Below, piece by piece: positions 1-10,614 of a DNA stretch of 64,000 bases. Both the position numbers and the translations under genes were made by a program. The notes under the pieces were generated by a model. That model worked only from the letters and a program-made list of their open reading frames with translations, was not told where the DNA came from and ran no database searches. Source of the DNA: Arthrinium phaeospermum (taxonomy: Eukaryota; Ascomycota; Sordariomycetes; Amphisphaeriales; Apiosporaceae); NCBI GenBank assembly GCA_006503535.1, contig QYRS01000011.1, forward strand, positions 620,001-684,000. Reading direction: 5' to 3'. Positions within the stretch are counted from its first letter, which is position 1. The number at the start of each line of letters is the position of its first letter.

Positions 1-122
1 CTTCGCGCAAGACTCGCCCACCAACGGCGAGGTCTACATATGTGTTGCGGCTACTCTTTGTCTTCTCACCTCTGAAAAGTACTGTTGCCAGTCTGCCGCA
101 ATACGTTTTGTTAGATTGAGTC

Positions 123-1661
123 ATGATGGCGACTTCATGCAGTGCCGCTGGTGCCGAGGCGCCCACGATAACCAAGGGTACGAGTCCCACTCAGAGCACA
201 CGCTCCGTCCAGAAGCCTCGGCCTGAGTCCGAAGTCCAGCAGTCGGAGACGGACGAAAACGAGGATGACCTTGGTTCAACGACGACGGCCACCACCAAAG
301 AGGAGGCCGCGCTGGAGCGGCGTCTTCGCCTCAAGATCGACATGCGCCTCTGCACCATCGCCGGCATCTTGTGCTCGCTGAACCTGCTGGACTCGGGCGT
401 CATCTCGTCGGCGTCGGTCACGTCGATGCTCGAGGACCTGGACCTGACGGGGAACCGCTACAGCGTGTCCATCTTCATCTTCACCATCGCGTCCATTGCC
501 TTCCAGTTGCCGTCGACCATCGCCGTGCGCACCATCGGGCCCCGGCCCTGGTTCGCCCTCATCACCTTCGCCTTCGGCCTCATCACCCTGTGCACCGCCT
601 TCGTCCAGACCTGGCGGCAGATGATCGCCCTGCGCGTCCTGCTGGGCATGGCCATGAGCGGCGTGTACCCGGGCCTGACCTACCTGATCTCGACGTGGTA
701 CCGCCGCAACGAGCAGCAGACGCGCTACGCCTTCCTGCAGTCGGGCGAGGTCATCGTGCTGGCGACGGGCAGCATCGTCAACTTCGCCGTCAACAAGAAC
801 CTGGGCGGCCGCGCGGGGCTGGCGGGCTGGCGCTGGATGTTCCTGGTGCAGGGGCTCATCTCGTGCGTGCTGGGCGTCGCCACCTACTTCTGGATTGTCG
901 ACTTCCCCGAGAACGCGCACCGGTCCCTCTGGTTCCTGAGCGCCGATGAGCAGGCGCTGGCCGTGCGCCGCATCCAGGACGACCGCCGCGACGTCGAGGC
1001 CGACCCCTTCGAGTGGCGCAAGGTCCTGCGCCACGCCGCCGACCCCAAGGTCTACGGCTTCGCCGCCCTCTTCTTCCTGCTCAACCTCGTCTCGACCTCG
1101 CTGTCCTACTTCCTGCCCATCATCCTGCAGAGCGGCATGGGCTTCTCCGAGGACGCGGCCATCCTGCTGAGCGCGCCGCCCTACTACTACAGCGTCATCC
1201 CCGTGCTGCTGTCGTCCGTCGTCGCGGACCGCCTGCGCCTGCGCGGGCCCGTCATCGTCTTCAACTGCGCGTGCCTCGTCGCCGGGTTCGGCATGCTGGG
1301 CTTCGCCCGCCAGGTCACCGTCCGCTACATCGGCACCTACCTGGCCACGGGCGCCTACATCTCCAACTGGGCCGCCCTGTCGTCCTACCAGGCCAACAAC
1401 ATCGCGGGGCAGTGGAAGCGCGTCTTCACCGCCGCCGCCGTCACGGCCTGCAACGGCGCCGGCGGCATCGCCGGCAGCTTCATCGTGCGCCAGACCGAGG
1501 CCCCGCGCTACATGACGGCCGTCTGGGTCTCCATTGGCTCCCACATCGCCATCATGGCCGTCGTCGGCGTCTTCTCGCTCTACTTTTACCGGGCCAACTC
1601 GCTGCAGAAGAGGGGCCGGGTCGTGCTGGAGGGGACGGAGGGGTTCAGGTACACGTTCTGA
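123..1661 (+). CDS. MFS transporter, Dal5/allantoate permease-like (anion:cation symporter family)
   Basis: Single-exon gene of 512 residues. It starts with two adjacent Met codons and has a hydrophilic, Ser/Glu-rich cytosolic N-terminus of about 70 residues before the first membrane helix. About twelve hydrophobic segments follow, in two blocks of six split by a charged loop near residues 275-310. The layout, the PGLTYLISTWYRR segment and the WRWMFLVQG segment after helix 5 are typical of the fungal anion:cation symporter family (Dal5, Tna1, vitamin and nicotinate transporters). It should sit in the plasma membrane and import a small organic anion by proton symport; the substrate cannot be read from the sequence. 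It is very GC-rich at third positions, which creates long antisense shadow frames. The family call is firm; the substrate is unknown. A nicotinate-salvage enzyme lies 10 kb away, too far to argue for a shared substrate. Confidence 0.9.
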   Translation: MMATSCSAAGAEAPTITKGTSPTQSTRSVQKPRPESEVQQSETDENEDDLGSTTTATTKEEAALERRLRLKIDMRLCTIAGILCSLNLLDSGVISSASVTSMLEDLDLTGNRYSVSIFIFTIASIAFQLPSTIAVRTIGPRPWFALITFAFGLITLCTAFVQTWRQMIALRVLLGMAMSGVYPGLTYLISTWYRRNEQQTRYAFLQSGEVIVLATGSIVNFAVNKNLGGRAGLAGWRWMFLVQGLISCVLGVATYFWIVDFPENAHRSLWFLSADEQALAVRRIQDDRRDVEADPFEWRKVLRHAADPKVYGFAALFFLLNLVSTSLSYFLPIILQSGMGFSEDAAILLSAPPYYYSVIPVLLSSVVADRLRLRGPVIVFNCACLVAGFGMLGFARQVTVRYIGTYLATGAYISNWAALSSYQANNIAGQWKRVFTAAAVTACNGAGGIAGSFIVRQTEAPRYMTAVWVSIGSHIAIMAVVGVFSLYFYRANSLQKRGRVVLEGTEGFRYTF

Positions 1662-2193
1662 GGGGATATGTGGATTTCGAAAGGCGAGGGTCTTGGAGAA
1701 ACTTAGGAGGAACCATTTCTGGATGATGATGATGATGCACAATACCATTAGACATATTCAATGACAACCATGAATTCAAATACCGTATAAGCTTCTATTG
1801 GTTACCTCAACTACTTGAAATTTCGTTCCCTAGTCTTTTGCTATCCTGATAGATAAGTTAAAATGCAAGGCAACCATCTCCTCAGTTTGCCTGAGCAACT
1901 TGCACGTCGTTGCCAAGGCCAAGCAGGTTCCCCAGTCTACAATTGTCTGAGGCACCTAGGCTCTAGGATGCTGCACGGGAGTGATTTATAATGCTGTAAA
2001 AATCCTCAGAGGCTCACTCCTTCCATCCACTTTCATCAACCACGACTCTCGAGGGGGAATCATCATCACACCCAATCCACATTTCTCGTTCGACCTTGAA
2101 CGAGAACATCATTAGCGACAGCAATCTGCCCAGTGATACCTGCGAGGTTGCCAACAGTAGATTGACCCGGAACCAGCATCGAGGCTGGTCAAC
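1662..2193. other. Intergenic, MFS gene to 2EXR gene
   Basis: This stretch holds the 3' region of the transporter gene, with a short (GAT)n run near 1722-1737, and the promoter side of the next gene. I see no further gene, repeat or RNA. Confidence 0.5.
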
Positions 2194-2951
2194 ATGTCGA
2201 GCGTCCACCAGAATACTCGATATAACATCACACGTGCAAGCCTCCGAAGCTTCAGAAACACCACGGGGTTCAGCTACTTCCCCAAGCTACCTCCCGAACT
2301 TCGCCAAAAGATTGTGAGTAACCCGAAACAATGGCCATATCGATGTGTGGCTGCTTCGTCCCCGACAGTCGGAGCAAATATATGCCTAGGAGACACAATC
2401 GTACCAGTTCAACATAACTTTTACCTACCCTAGTACATAGCCAAACTCGAGTAGTTTCTGACGACTATTTTCTTCAGTGGGACGCCATTCTCCTCGACGA
2501 ACAGCTCACCCCGGCATGCGAGTTTGTTCCTTCTTCAAGTCTATTTGACTCGATCATACGTTTCAAGACCCGTCGCCAGCCGAATCCCCTGCTGTTCGTC
2601 AACAGAGAGAGCAGAGCACGTGCCCTAGGCATCTTCAGCGTCGAGGTGCCTATATACCGTGGCTCATACGAAGCATACCATCAGTTTATCGGAACCGCGA
2701 TTACAGGTTTCTCAAGAGGGGGCTCAATAAGCACGATCTCCCCTCCGTTCCTGGACAAGCACCAAATGGCCCGTCGAGGCACGGTACACCTCAGTCCTGT
2801 CCTTGACCAAACGGTCGTCGGGTGGAAAGTACTTTGTAAGGAGGCGTTATTTGCGTATCGCTCGGGCCCCAAATGCAAGGGGCAGGCAGCTGATGAGGGA
2901 GCCGTGGCTCCTTGTTACAATCTTTGGTTATTTGGTGTTGGCCAGCATTGA
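2194..2951 (+). CDS. Short 2EXR-domain protein, possibly truncated
   Basis: Two exons: 2194-2313 and about 2478-2951. The intron begins GTGAGT and ends TTCTTCAG, and joining restores the motif FPKLPPELRQKIWDAILLD. A second conserved patch, NPLLFVNRESRARAL, follows about 40 residues later. These two patches define the fungal 2EXR family, a large set of proteins of unknown function common in accessory regions. The predicted protein is about 197 residues, shorter than most relatives, and its last 70 residues have no family character. The stop at 2949-2951 is followed by an open stretch in another frame (to 3090), so the 3' part may be frameshifted or may hold an unrecognised intron. The domain call is good; the C-terminal half of the model is weak. 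A HET-domain gene follows on the opposite strand. Confidence 0.6.
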
Positions 2952-3326
2952 CATCGGTTCGCTTGAACCCCAGACCACGGCATCAGCTGGGTCCATTCTC
3001 CGCAAATCTGATGAAATGGCAAGGGCGAAGGGTCGGGGCGTATTGCGACATGACGAAAAAGGGGCGCACATAATGGCGTACGATACATGACTGGCGGCTG
3101 ATATGGATCTGCTTGTCTGCTTGCTTCCGCAACTGAGCATACGCAGCAAATCGACCCAGAGTTGGGTACATGTGCCAAACGGCTAGCAACGGGTAGCAGA
3201 TCGTCCTGGAGTATCGCTATGATGAATTGACAATATTGTATCTTGGCATCAGCTCCCTCATATTACCAGTAGTCGTCTGATCATTGATCCAAAAAGATAG
3301 ATATTGGCGCCAAAGGCTGACGGCAA
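2952..3326. other. Intergenic, converging 2EXR and HET genes
   Basis: This is the 3' side of both neighbouring genes. Short frames occur in it but none has domain character. Confidence 0.4.
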
Positions 3327-5321
3327 CTAGCAAATAATGATTCGCTCGGCAGTGGCGTCCCAGCTCGCCTCTTCAGCCAGCTCTCCGTCCATGATGCCCT
3401 CAACATAACAGTCGCCTATCATCGTATATCGTGGCCCCTGACTCTGACCCTGGCCGTCGGTCGCCGGTCGAAGAATGAACGGGACTCTCCCACCCGCCAG
3501 TATCCAGACCTCGTCACCAGGCCGAGGCTCGTAGCCCAGACCCATGTGCATGTCGTCGGTCACGAAGAAGCTCTGGAACTGCATCGCCACGAAGAAGGAC
3601 TTCCGAATGCTCGTGAAGTCCGGATGCGAGGCCGCCATCACCGACCGCTTGGAGGGGTCCTTTTCGCCCAGCCACACGCTGAAGATATTCCAGCAAATCC
3701 AGTCGCGGGCGCTGACTCGTCGGTTGGTCTCGCCCACGACGGTGTCGCGGAGCGTGAGGCGCCACAGGGCCGCGTTGAGTCGGTCAGCGGAACGAGACGG
3801 AGGCGTGACCGCGGCCGCCGTTCTGACCAGGTCGCGACACCGCCGTATGTCGTCGTAGTCTATGTTATCCGGGAATGGTGGTAGAGCCGCCTGGACTTTC
3901 ATCAACCTCTTGCCGCTGGTCTGCAGTTCGGTGCCGCTGAAGAAACAGTCGAGACTCTTGGCAGAGGCTGCGTTGAACAGCCCAGAACATGTGATCCTTT
4001 TTGAAATATTCTGAAAGAACAGGAGGGCACATTTTCGATCTTCTGGTATGAAATCCGGGATCCAGCTCGGTAGATCCGAGCGGCGCGCTCTGGGGCCTAC
4101 GAGCGCCATGAGGTCTTTTTCTGATTCGATCAAGTACTGCATACAGCGTGCGAATGTTTGTGATGTTGTGAGCGTGTAGTCGGGCTTCAGCAAATTTTGC
4201 TCGCCGAGCGAGACTTCGGGCAGTAGGCCGAGAACGCCATACACCTTATCTCTTGGATCAGTGGCATCCTTGGTCCGCAGCAGCCATAGCAGTTCTCTGA
4301 GCATGGTTCCCGGGTTCCTCTTGCTGTTGCCCCGGGCCCCTGATAGGTGCATCATGCGAACGGCACTGGACCCCCAGAGCGCAAGACGTTTCTGCGCAAT
4401 GTCATCCCACAGCTCTGATGTCATCCGCCAGGTGACATTCTCGTGGCAACAAGAACCGGGCGGTAGATGGGTCGCATAGCTCCTGTAGAAATTGCTGGCG
4501 AGGCTTGCCGGCACCATAACGTTGCCGACGACGAATTGTGCGTCGCGAGCCAGAGCAAATTCCTGCTGCACCCATAGCCTTGTCCACCATGGCATCTGAA
4601 ATAGCTTTATGAGAGACCTCCAGGACATCTCGTATCCTGGCACAAGTCTGTAGCGCAGATCTGCGCCTACATGGAATATTGACTTGTGGCACCAGTGCTC
4701 GTCGATCGAGAGCAGATATAGCATTGCAAAGGCGGACAGCGCGTCGTCTTCCGATGATGATTTAGCCAGCACATCTGCATTCTCGGTGAGCCAGGAGAAC
4801 GGGTTTGCATCCTCTAGCGAGAAAGCACGAGGAGGGTGTCCCGCCTGGCTGGGCTCTGGAGATGCTTCGCCTGCCGAGCTGTGCGCCGGTGAGATGGAGT
4901 CCCCCAGCCAGATCAATACCTCGCGAGCTTTCGAATAAACCTGTCTCATCAACGTGACCTGGGCCGCTCGTTCTTTTAGATCATTTTGGTTGATGCAGAG
5001 AGCGTCGATCCACATGACACGAGCAGATTGTGCCTGACGCAGACGACGGAGGGCGGCATACAGATTGGCAGTCACCGAGTGCGGTCTCCCGCAGAGCTTG
5101 AGGTCCCTGACCCCCGTTTCGGAGGGCGTTTCCCATGTGTACGAAAGCGCCTGGAAGTTGCTCTCGTCGCTCTGTAGAGAGCATACGTCCAGCTCCAACT
5201 CTAGGGGCGCTGTGGGGCACGCGCTAGGGAGAATACGCAACAGCCGGATCTCGTCCTTGGAAGAATCCAAGGGCTTGTAAACGTCGGTCAAAGACGAAGT
5301 CGGCATGTTGAATATCTCCAA
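3327..5321 (-). CDS. HET-domain (heterokaryon incompatibility) protein
   Basis: Single-exon gene of 664 residues. The N-terminal HET domain spans about residues 57-290 and shows its usual blocks: ALSYTWE (58-64), then VMWIDALCINQND (102-114) followed by KERAAQVTLMRQVYSKAREVLIWLGDS-type sequence. A Gly/Asp loop near the C-terminus (YVEGIMDGE) is also typical of these proteins. HET proteins mediate non-self recognition and programmed cell death after fusion of incompatible hyphae, but most family members have no tested role and no NTPase or repeat domain is visible here. An in-frame Met five residues later is an alternative start. It lies next to a 2EXR gene, a common pairing in variable regions of Pezizomycotina genomes. 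Confidence 0.92.
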   Translation of the reverse strand: MEIFNMPTSSLTDVYKPLDSSKDEIRLLRILPSACPTAPLELELDVCSLQSDESNFQALSYTWETPSETGVRDLKLCGRPHSVTANLYAALRRLRQAQSARVMWIDALCINQNDLKERAAQVTLMRQVYSKAREVLIWLGDSISPAHSSAGEASPEPSQAGHPPRAFSLEDANPFSWLTENADVLAKSSSEDDALSAFAMLYLLSIDEHWCHKSIFHVGADLRYRLVPGYEMSWRSLIKLFQMPWWTRLWVQQEFALARDAQFVVGNVMVPASLASNFYRSYATHLPPGSCCHENVTWRMTSELWDDIAQKRLALWGSSAVRMMHLSGARGNSKRNPGTMLRELLWLLRTKDATDPRDKVYGVLGLLPEVSLGEQNLLKPDYTLTTSQTFARCMQYLIESEKDLMALVGPRARRSDLPSWIPDFIPEDRKCALLFFQNISKRITCSGLFNAASAKSLDCFFSGTELQTSGKRLMKVQAALPPFPDNIDYDDIRRCRDLVRTAAAVTPPSRSADRLNAALWRLTLRDTVVGETNRRVSARDWICWNIFSVWLGEKDPSKRSVMAASHPDFTSIRKSFFVAMQFQSFFVTDDMHMGLGYEPRPGDEVWILAGGRVPFILRPATDGQGQSQGPRYTMIGDCYVEGIMDGELAEEASWDATAERIIIC

Positions 5322-6642
5322 ACTTAAGGGTGATCAGGCACATTACACTGGGCTTGCGGTTTATGGCGGGTGGGATCAAGTTCATGACATTTATTAGGTT
5401 CGCTACGTTGGGAATACTGACGGGATGTGCCGGTGCACGTGCAGTGGCCAATCAAATCGACTTGCATTCTACCTAAAATACATCAATTGCTTTTAATTTG
5501 ACTAACATCGTCAACTCTACGTCTCAGCCCCTCCTCATTCAACCATGCTCTTCATTCGTGACCTCGCTGGCAAATACCACCGAACGGATGAGTTATCCAA
5601 TTCTTCGTCAGCGATAGAATCTGCCTGCCTATACTGTGGCATCGGGTGCATTCATGATACCTATACTTTGGCTGGAATGTGGGCGGTTGTCTCGATCGCA
5701 AGCGGCTAATCCAGGCTGGCAGCTGGGGTTCCAATCCCCTTGTTAGCGTCCAAATTGCTGGAGGCAATTGGCAATTGGTAGCATGCAACAGTTGTCCAAC
5801 AGAAAACACACACGGTCCTGCATGTACATAGCAATACTGACAGAGTCACATATGCTGGAAGCTACCACCCATTTACCTCGAGGCTACATGTACCTAATGA
5901 CTTTCTTCATTGATGCCTACTTTACCTACTTGAGGCAGCGTAGCAAGTACCAATACGCACCTACTTCACTATGGATTACATTGATATCAATTTGACGGAA
6001 AGTAACATCTCCAAGTTGTTTGATTGATGAAGAGTGACATCACCTCTGTCTAGAAAACTCGCGTGCCTTAAGGAGAGACTGAATGGCAACTTCTTTCCTT
6101 TACAACATTGGGGCTTTCTTCCCCATTTGCGCCGACCCGACGCATCCCGCAATGGCAGGTTCGAATGTCCCATTTCTGCTTGAATGTCGAGACTATTCCA
6201 ATGTTGCCGTGGCCGGGTGGTAGGGAGCAAGCGCGTACCGCCAGGAGCTCTTTCCACAGTCACCAATATTGCTGCCTGTCAGGTGTAAGTCTGGCAATCG
6301 GTAGACCCGACCTCAAGTTCATGCAACCTCGAGAAGAAGGAACACCCAAGAAAGGGCCGCATCACATGTCAACACGGGCAGACGATTGCTACAAATGTCT
6401 GTGTTATCAGCAAGAACGACTCCCATGGCGGGAGCTTGCGAAGCTCGATTTCTTGAGATGGCTTGGGCAGCGTACAAGACATCCTGTTCCGTCAACAACA
6501 TCCTCTCCCCAAATCTTCCATCTCTCACAACACTTTTTGCTCCGCTCATCAGCCGTATCCCATATTGGACATCTTATACCGTCTATTCGTGTCCCAGTCA
6601 TACAAACTTGAGTCCCTTGCAATCCTCACAGCTTCCACAACC
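5322..6642. other. Intergenic, HET gene to tetraspan gene
   Basis: About 1.3 kb between divergent genes. Only short frames without codon or domain character are present. A T-loop-like string near 5720-5735 was examined as a tRNA and does not fold as one. Confidence 0.5.
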
Positions 6643-7197
6643 ATGTCTACCACCGTGACGGTACCAGCGACCACTGGTCAGGAACAAATTCTTCAGTTTC
6701 CCACATGGTTCAGACACAAACACTGGGCGATCGAGTTCAGCCAATTTATCCTGGGCTTTGTTATCTGGTGGATCAGTCTCCTTGGAGTTGTCATCGAAGA
6801 AACATGGCCCGGACTCTGCCTGATGTTGGCCACGGCTTGCGTTACCGCCATCGGGGCCATATTATACCACTTCCTGTACGACGACCAGAGCACAAAGCTA
6901 CACCACTGTTGGGCTGCCATAGTTTTTGATACTTTTCTGCTCGTCATGTGGATCATGTCCGTCGTCTTATTTGCACCCGAAACCGCACGCATAGTCGCCG
7001 GCTTCAAGAATTACGGCACAGGCAAGCTGCTTTTGGCCATTTTCTTGCTTATAGCAGAGGTCATGGGGGGACTGGCGATCATTATTTATGCCATTTCTCT
7101 TGGGGTGAGGGTCTTCGCGGTTTACCGCCATCGCAAGGCTGGCCTTCACCCTGCTCCCATCCCTCTGAGAAACGTGCCAGCAACGAGGCCAACCTGA
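6643..7197 (+). CDS. Four-helix integral membrane protein, function unknown
   Basis: Single-exon gene. I chose the ATG at 6643, preceded by CACAACC, over an upstream in-frame codon because the first 60 residues of the longer frame look non-coding. The 184-residue product has a short polar N-terminus and four hydrophobic segments at about residues 31-52, 57-79, 88-110 and 127-160. The third segment carries acidic and polar residues at its edges, and the protein ends in a basic, Pro-rich tail. The pattern resembles small fungal MARVEL-type tetraspan proteins, but I cannot name a family with confidence. A tandem duplication begins 14 nt after the stop codon. Confidence 0.75.
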   Translation: MSTTVTVPATTGQEQILQFPTWFRHKHWAIEFSQFILGFVIWWISLLGVVIEETWPGLCLMLATACVTAIGAILYHFLYDDQSTKLHHCWAAIVFDTFLLVMWIMSVVLFAPETARIVAGFKNYGTGKLLLAIFLLIAEVMGGLAIIIYAISLGVRVFAVYRHRKAGLHPAPIPLRNVPATRPT

Positions 7198-7210
7198 TGC
7201 TTCCCCGACA

Positions 7211-7367
7211 ACTCCCCGACTAAGCAACACCAAACATATTACACACCCCACTGGGGGATTTGAATGATGAACGTGGCAGAGAAGACGACACTCCCCCACT
7301 AAGCAACACCAAACATATACAAACCCCACTGGGGGATTTGAATGATGAACGTGGCAGAGAAGACGAC
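7211..7367. repeat. Tandem duplication, two copies of a 79-bp unit
   Basis: Copy 1 is 7211-7289 (79 nt) and copy 2 is 7290-7367 (78 nt). They differ by one base near position 8 of the unit and by a small indel plus substitution about 30 nt in (TATTACACA versus TATACAAA). The remaining bases match, including the block CTGGGGGATTTGAATGATGA in both. The repeat lies in the probable 3' UTR or terminator region of the membrane-protein gene ending at 7197. The low divergence suggests a recent duplication. Confidence 0.9.
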
Positions 7368-7873
7368 AGAGTAGCTAGGTTCAAGTCTGGCATATCACGT
7401 GTGCGCAAGGGATGAGCTGCGACACCTATTTTGAGGTTCAAGCCGTATTAGGCAGATAGCTTTAATGGAATGTGCTAGCTCCCTTCAGTTCCCTCTCGAC
7501 ATGCGCCACCGGTACTGGTCAACTGCTCGTTGCTGGCCGGGTTTGTCACCCGCGCGCCGCATTCACCCCTGGAATGTGCTGTCCCAGAGCCCCAATTGGC
7601 GCATCGGCTGAAACCGTTGCCATCGTGGTGAAAACGTCCAATGCACGCCTTTGAATCTGAAAGGATGGCCAGCCTCGGCTTTGTTCCCTTTGTGAAGTTC
7701 ATATATCACTGCTGTATTTGCCTCGTCGTCTTTATCCAGTTGCCCTTGTCGTACTTCACGGATTACCCATACGACATCTTTCACTCTGCCCTGGCTCTTA
7801 CGGACTTTGGATCAGCTTCCTACGAGTCGAGCAAAAGGCTTTGGAGAGAGAGAAAAGAAAAATACCGACCAGG
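7368..7873. other. Intergenic upstream of the 885-residue protein gene
   Basis: About 500 nt holding the promoter and 5' UTR of the next gene. The reading frame of that gene is open back to about 7718, but there is no in-frame ATG before 7874. Confidence 0.5.
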
Positions 7874-10614
7874 ATGAATTCTAAGTTTCCGTGCTGGGAC
7901 ACGCTGTCTAGCGAATACCGGCACTGGCATCATGACGTGTCCGAGAAGAATGGCGCCTCTCTCAGTTTCCAGGCTTGGATGGTGAAGCAGCGCACCGTCG
8001 CCAACGAGCTGTTCTACGACCTCAAGAGGCTGGCGGTGATCAAGAAGTGGTCGAGGGAGAGGTTCTTCCGGAACGTGAAGGAGCTCATGGATCGGAAGGG
8101 GTACTACTTTGGGTGCTTTGAGGCTTCCTCCTACGAGACCATCATGAAAGGGGTGGCCATCAAGGATACCGTGTACCCTTGGAGTGTCTTCTCGCAAAGC
8201 GACAGGGCCGCCGCCGCCGAAGAGACTGAGAAGGCCATCCGTCTTTCTCAGCAGTCTACGACGACATGCACGGCGTGCCACGACGATGGCAGCTCGCCAG
8301 GATGGGGCACCCCCTTAAGCTTCACCTGGGACGGTACCCAGGCGACCGAGAAGTACTACACCTGTCCCAAGCCAGGATGCACGACGGCGTGGAACGAGTT
8401 CGTGCGTCTGAGTTTCATGACCAACAGGGAGGGTGGCGGGGACATCATCCAATGTCCCCAGTGCCTGTCGGACATCTGCGCGGACTGCGGCGCCATCAAG
8501 CCGACCGCTGCGCAAAAGTACTGGAGGCAGATCACGGCCGCGCTCGATACCAGTGCGGTCGAGAAACCCACCGGCTCCACGCCCTTCCGCAAATCGGCAC
8601 ACCGAAAGGGCTTCAAGGAGCGATGCCTGACCGACGTCTATGCCCCGCTAAGTGCGGACGATTTCTTCTTCACTGCTGCGCCGCACCACCATAAAACCGA
8701 AGAGGAGATGAAAGCGGAGGCCGATGCTGGTCTCTTCTCCATACCCGGAACGACGATGATGTTCCGGGCCGACCAGAGCAGCGAAGAGATCGAGGAGGCG
8801 TTAGAGAAGGAGAGAGACATGAAGCAGCTGTACGAGCTGCGCGCCAATACCTGCGGCACCCACAGCAGCACCGACAGCTGCAACAGCTGCATCAAGGACG
8901 AGCCCAGCGGCCGCCAGATTGCGCGCATCGACTTCGCCCCGATGCACGACTGCAACCCGACCGACCGGTGGTTCTCGCTGCGCAACCGGGAGCTGTACGA
9001 GGAGTCGTCGCGGTTCTGCGCGCGCTGGTTCGGCGACGTCGACTTCCCCACCAGCTACCGGGGCTCGGCCTGGCTCGAGGACTACGGCGAGCAGTTTGTG
9101 CAGTACTCGAACCTGTGCGCGGCCGAGGACCGGCTCGTGGCCGGCTGGGAGACCATGATGAAGACGGGCAAGCACCGCAAGTGGCTCGTCATGGGCGTCC
9201 TGTCGCAGATCATGGAGAAGAAGATCCACAGCGAGCTGCTCTTTGGCGCGTCCGAGGCCGAGAACGCGGAGCTGGAGAAGCAGGATTCCATGTTCCTGGC
9301 CTCTGACGGTATGTGCATATGAGACTATCCTGGTCTGCCCCTTTATTCTATTAGTAGCTGATGACTGACTGGCCAACTTCGTAATATCTAGGCTACCCCC
9401 GAACCAAGCTCCGTAGCCAGATGATCAACATGTTCCTGGGCGCCGACACGGTGTCGTCGCACTTCTGGACCAAGGTCGACCACCTGACCAACAGCACCAT
9501 GGCGATCCTGCTGCCGCTGACGAACCTGCTGTGCTACTTCCGCCCGCCGGAGCGGTGGACCGACACGTTCGAGATGTACTCGCAGCTGCACTCGCTGATT
9601 GCGCAGGTGGGCTACTTCGCCGTGTGCATGGCGCGCGACTCGACCATCTTCCACGTCCTGTCGGCGACGCCCGGGGCCCGCATGGACTGGGGCATGGAGG
9701 CGCAGGCCACCTACGAGCTGTACCGCGAGTGCAAGGACGAGGCCGAGGCCCGCGACAAGGCCTGGACCGACAGGCGGAAGGCCGTGCTCAAGAGCGCCCG
9801 CGCCCACGCCCACACCCACGCCAAGACCTCCCCCGAGGCCGAGAAGCACCTGGCCGAGCTCGAGCGCCAGTTCCGCACCGACCGCCACCACCGCCTGCGC
9901 GGCGCCCGCGTCAAGTACGCCGTCTGGCCCATGGTCACGCGCTACCGCCCCGAGAACGAGGGCGTCACCCTGCCCGGCGGCGCCGGCAGCAGCGTGGTCA
10001 GCCGCCAGTACGACTCGCGCATCTCGGACGCCGACCTCGAGCAGGCCGAGGGCCAGCGCATTCTCGACATCGGCAAGTGCGTCGTCATCTACTACCAGGG
10101 CCTCATGTACCCGCGCCAGACCCCCGCCGTCGACAGCCACGGGCAGCCGCAGCCGCAGGTGCCCCTCGAGCGCGACGGCGCCACCCTCTTCGAGCACCGC
10201 GCCGCCGTGCGGGGGGCGGCCGACGAGGTCCAGTGGGCCCGGTTCCGCCGGCCCCGGTTCGCCGTCGCGCTCGCGGCCTGCTCCGTCCTCGTGGCGTACC
10301 GCGTGCAGATCTACCAGGCGGCGCGGCAGCACCTCCCGTCGTCGCTCGCCGAGCTCGGCGCCCTGGCCCGGGAGCACTGGACTGCCCTCGCCTGGGCGCT
10401 CGCCGTCGCCGGGGCCGCGGCCCTCTTCGTCCGCCGCAGCCGGCACGTGCTGTTCGCGCTGGCGGGCGGCGTCGCCGGGCTGCTCCTCGTCATGGAGACG
10501 TACGCGTGGGGAATCGCCGGCGCTTCGTGGGCCGTGTCGGGCAGCTCGTGGGTCGCGGCCAACTTCGCCGTCCTGCTCGCCTATATCCAGAGCCTCGTTG
10601 GATTTAATTTGTAA
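7874..10614 (+). CDS. 885-residue protein with Cys clusters and C-terminal membrane helices, unrecognised
   Basis: Two exons, 7874-9308 and 9392-10614, joined across an 83-nt intron (GTATGT to CTAG) that splits a Gly codon. The start is the first in-frame ATG. Residues about 131-207 hold regularly spaced cysteines (CTACH, CPKPGC, QCPQC, CADCG), which look like one or two zinc-binding modules of a ribbon or IBR-like type. Another Cys/His group lies near residues 335-365. The middle is rich in aromatic and charged residues, and a Lys/Glu/His-rich, probably helical stretch follows the intron. The last 130 residues have about four hydrophobic segments, so the protein is probably anchored in a membrane by its C-terminus with the Cys-rich part in the cytosol. 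I do not recognise the family. GC rises sharply in the second exon. Confidence 0.8.

Noticed and set aside
276..1748. 490-codon frame on the minus strand across the MFS gene
   Set aside because: It is antisense to a clear transporter and is Ala/Gly/Arg/His/Asp-rich in the manner of a GC-rich third-position shadow; no domain.
5690..5760. T-loop-like string GGGGTTCCAATCCCC as a tRNA
   Set aside because: There is no D-arm, anticodon stem or acceptor pairing at the right distance.
9388..10446. 352-codon minus-strand frame and parallel plus-strand frames in the same region
   Set aside because: All overlap the second exon of the 885-residue protein, where high GC leaves several frames open.
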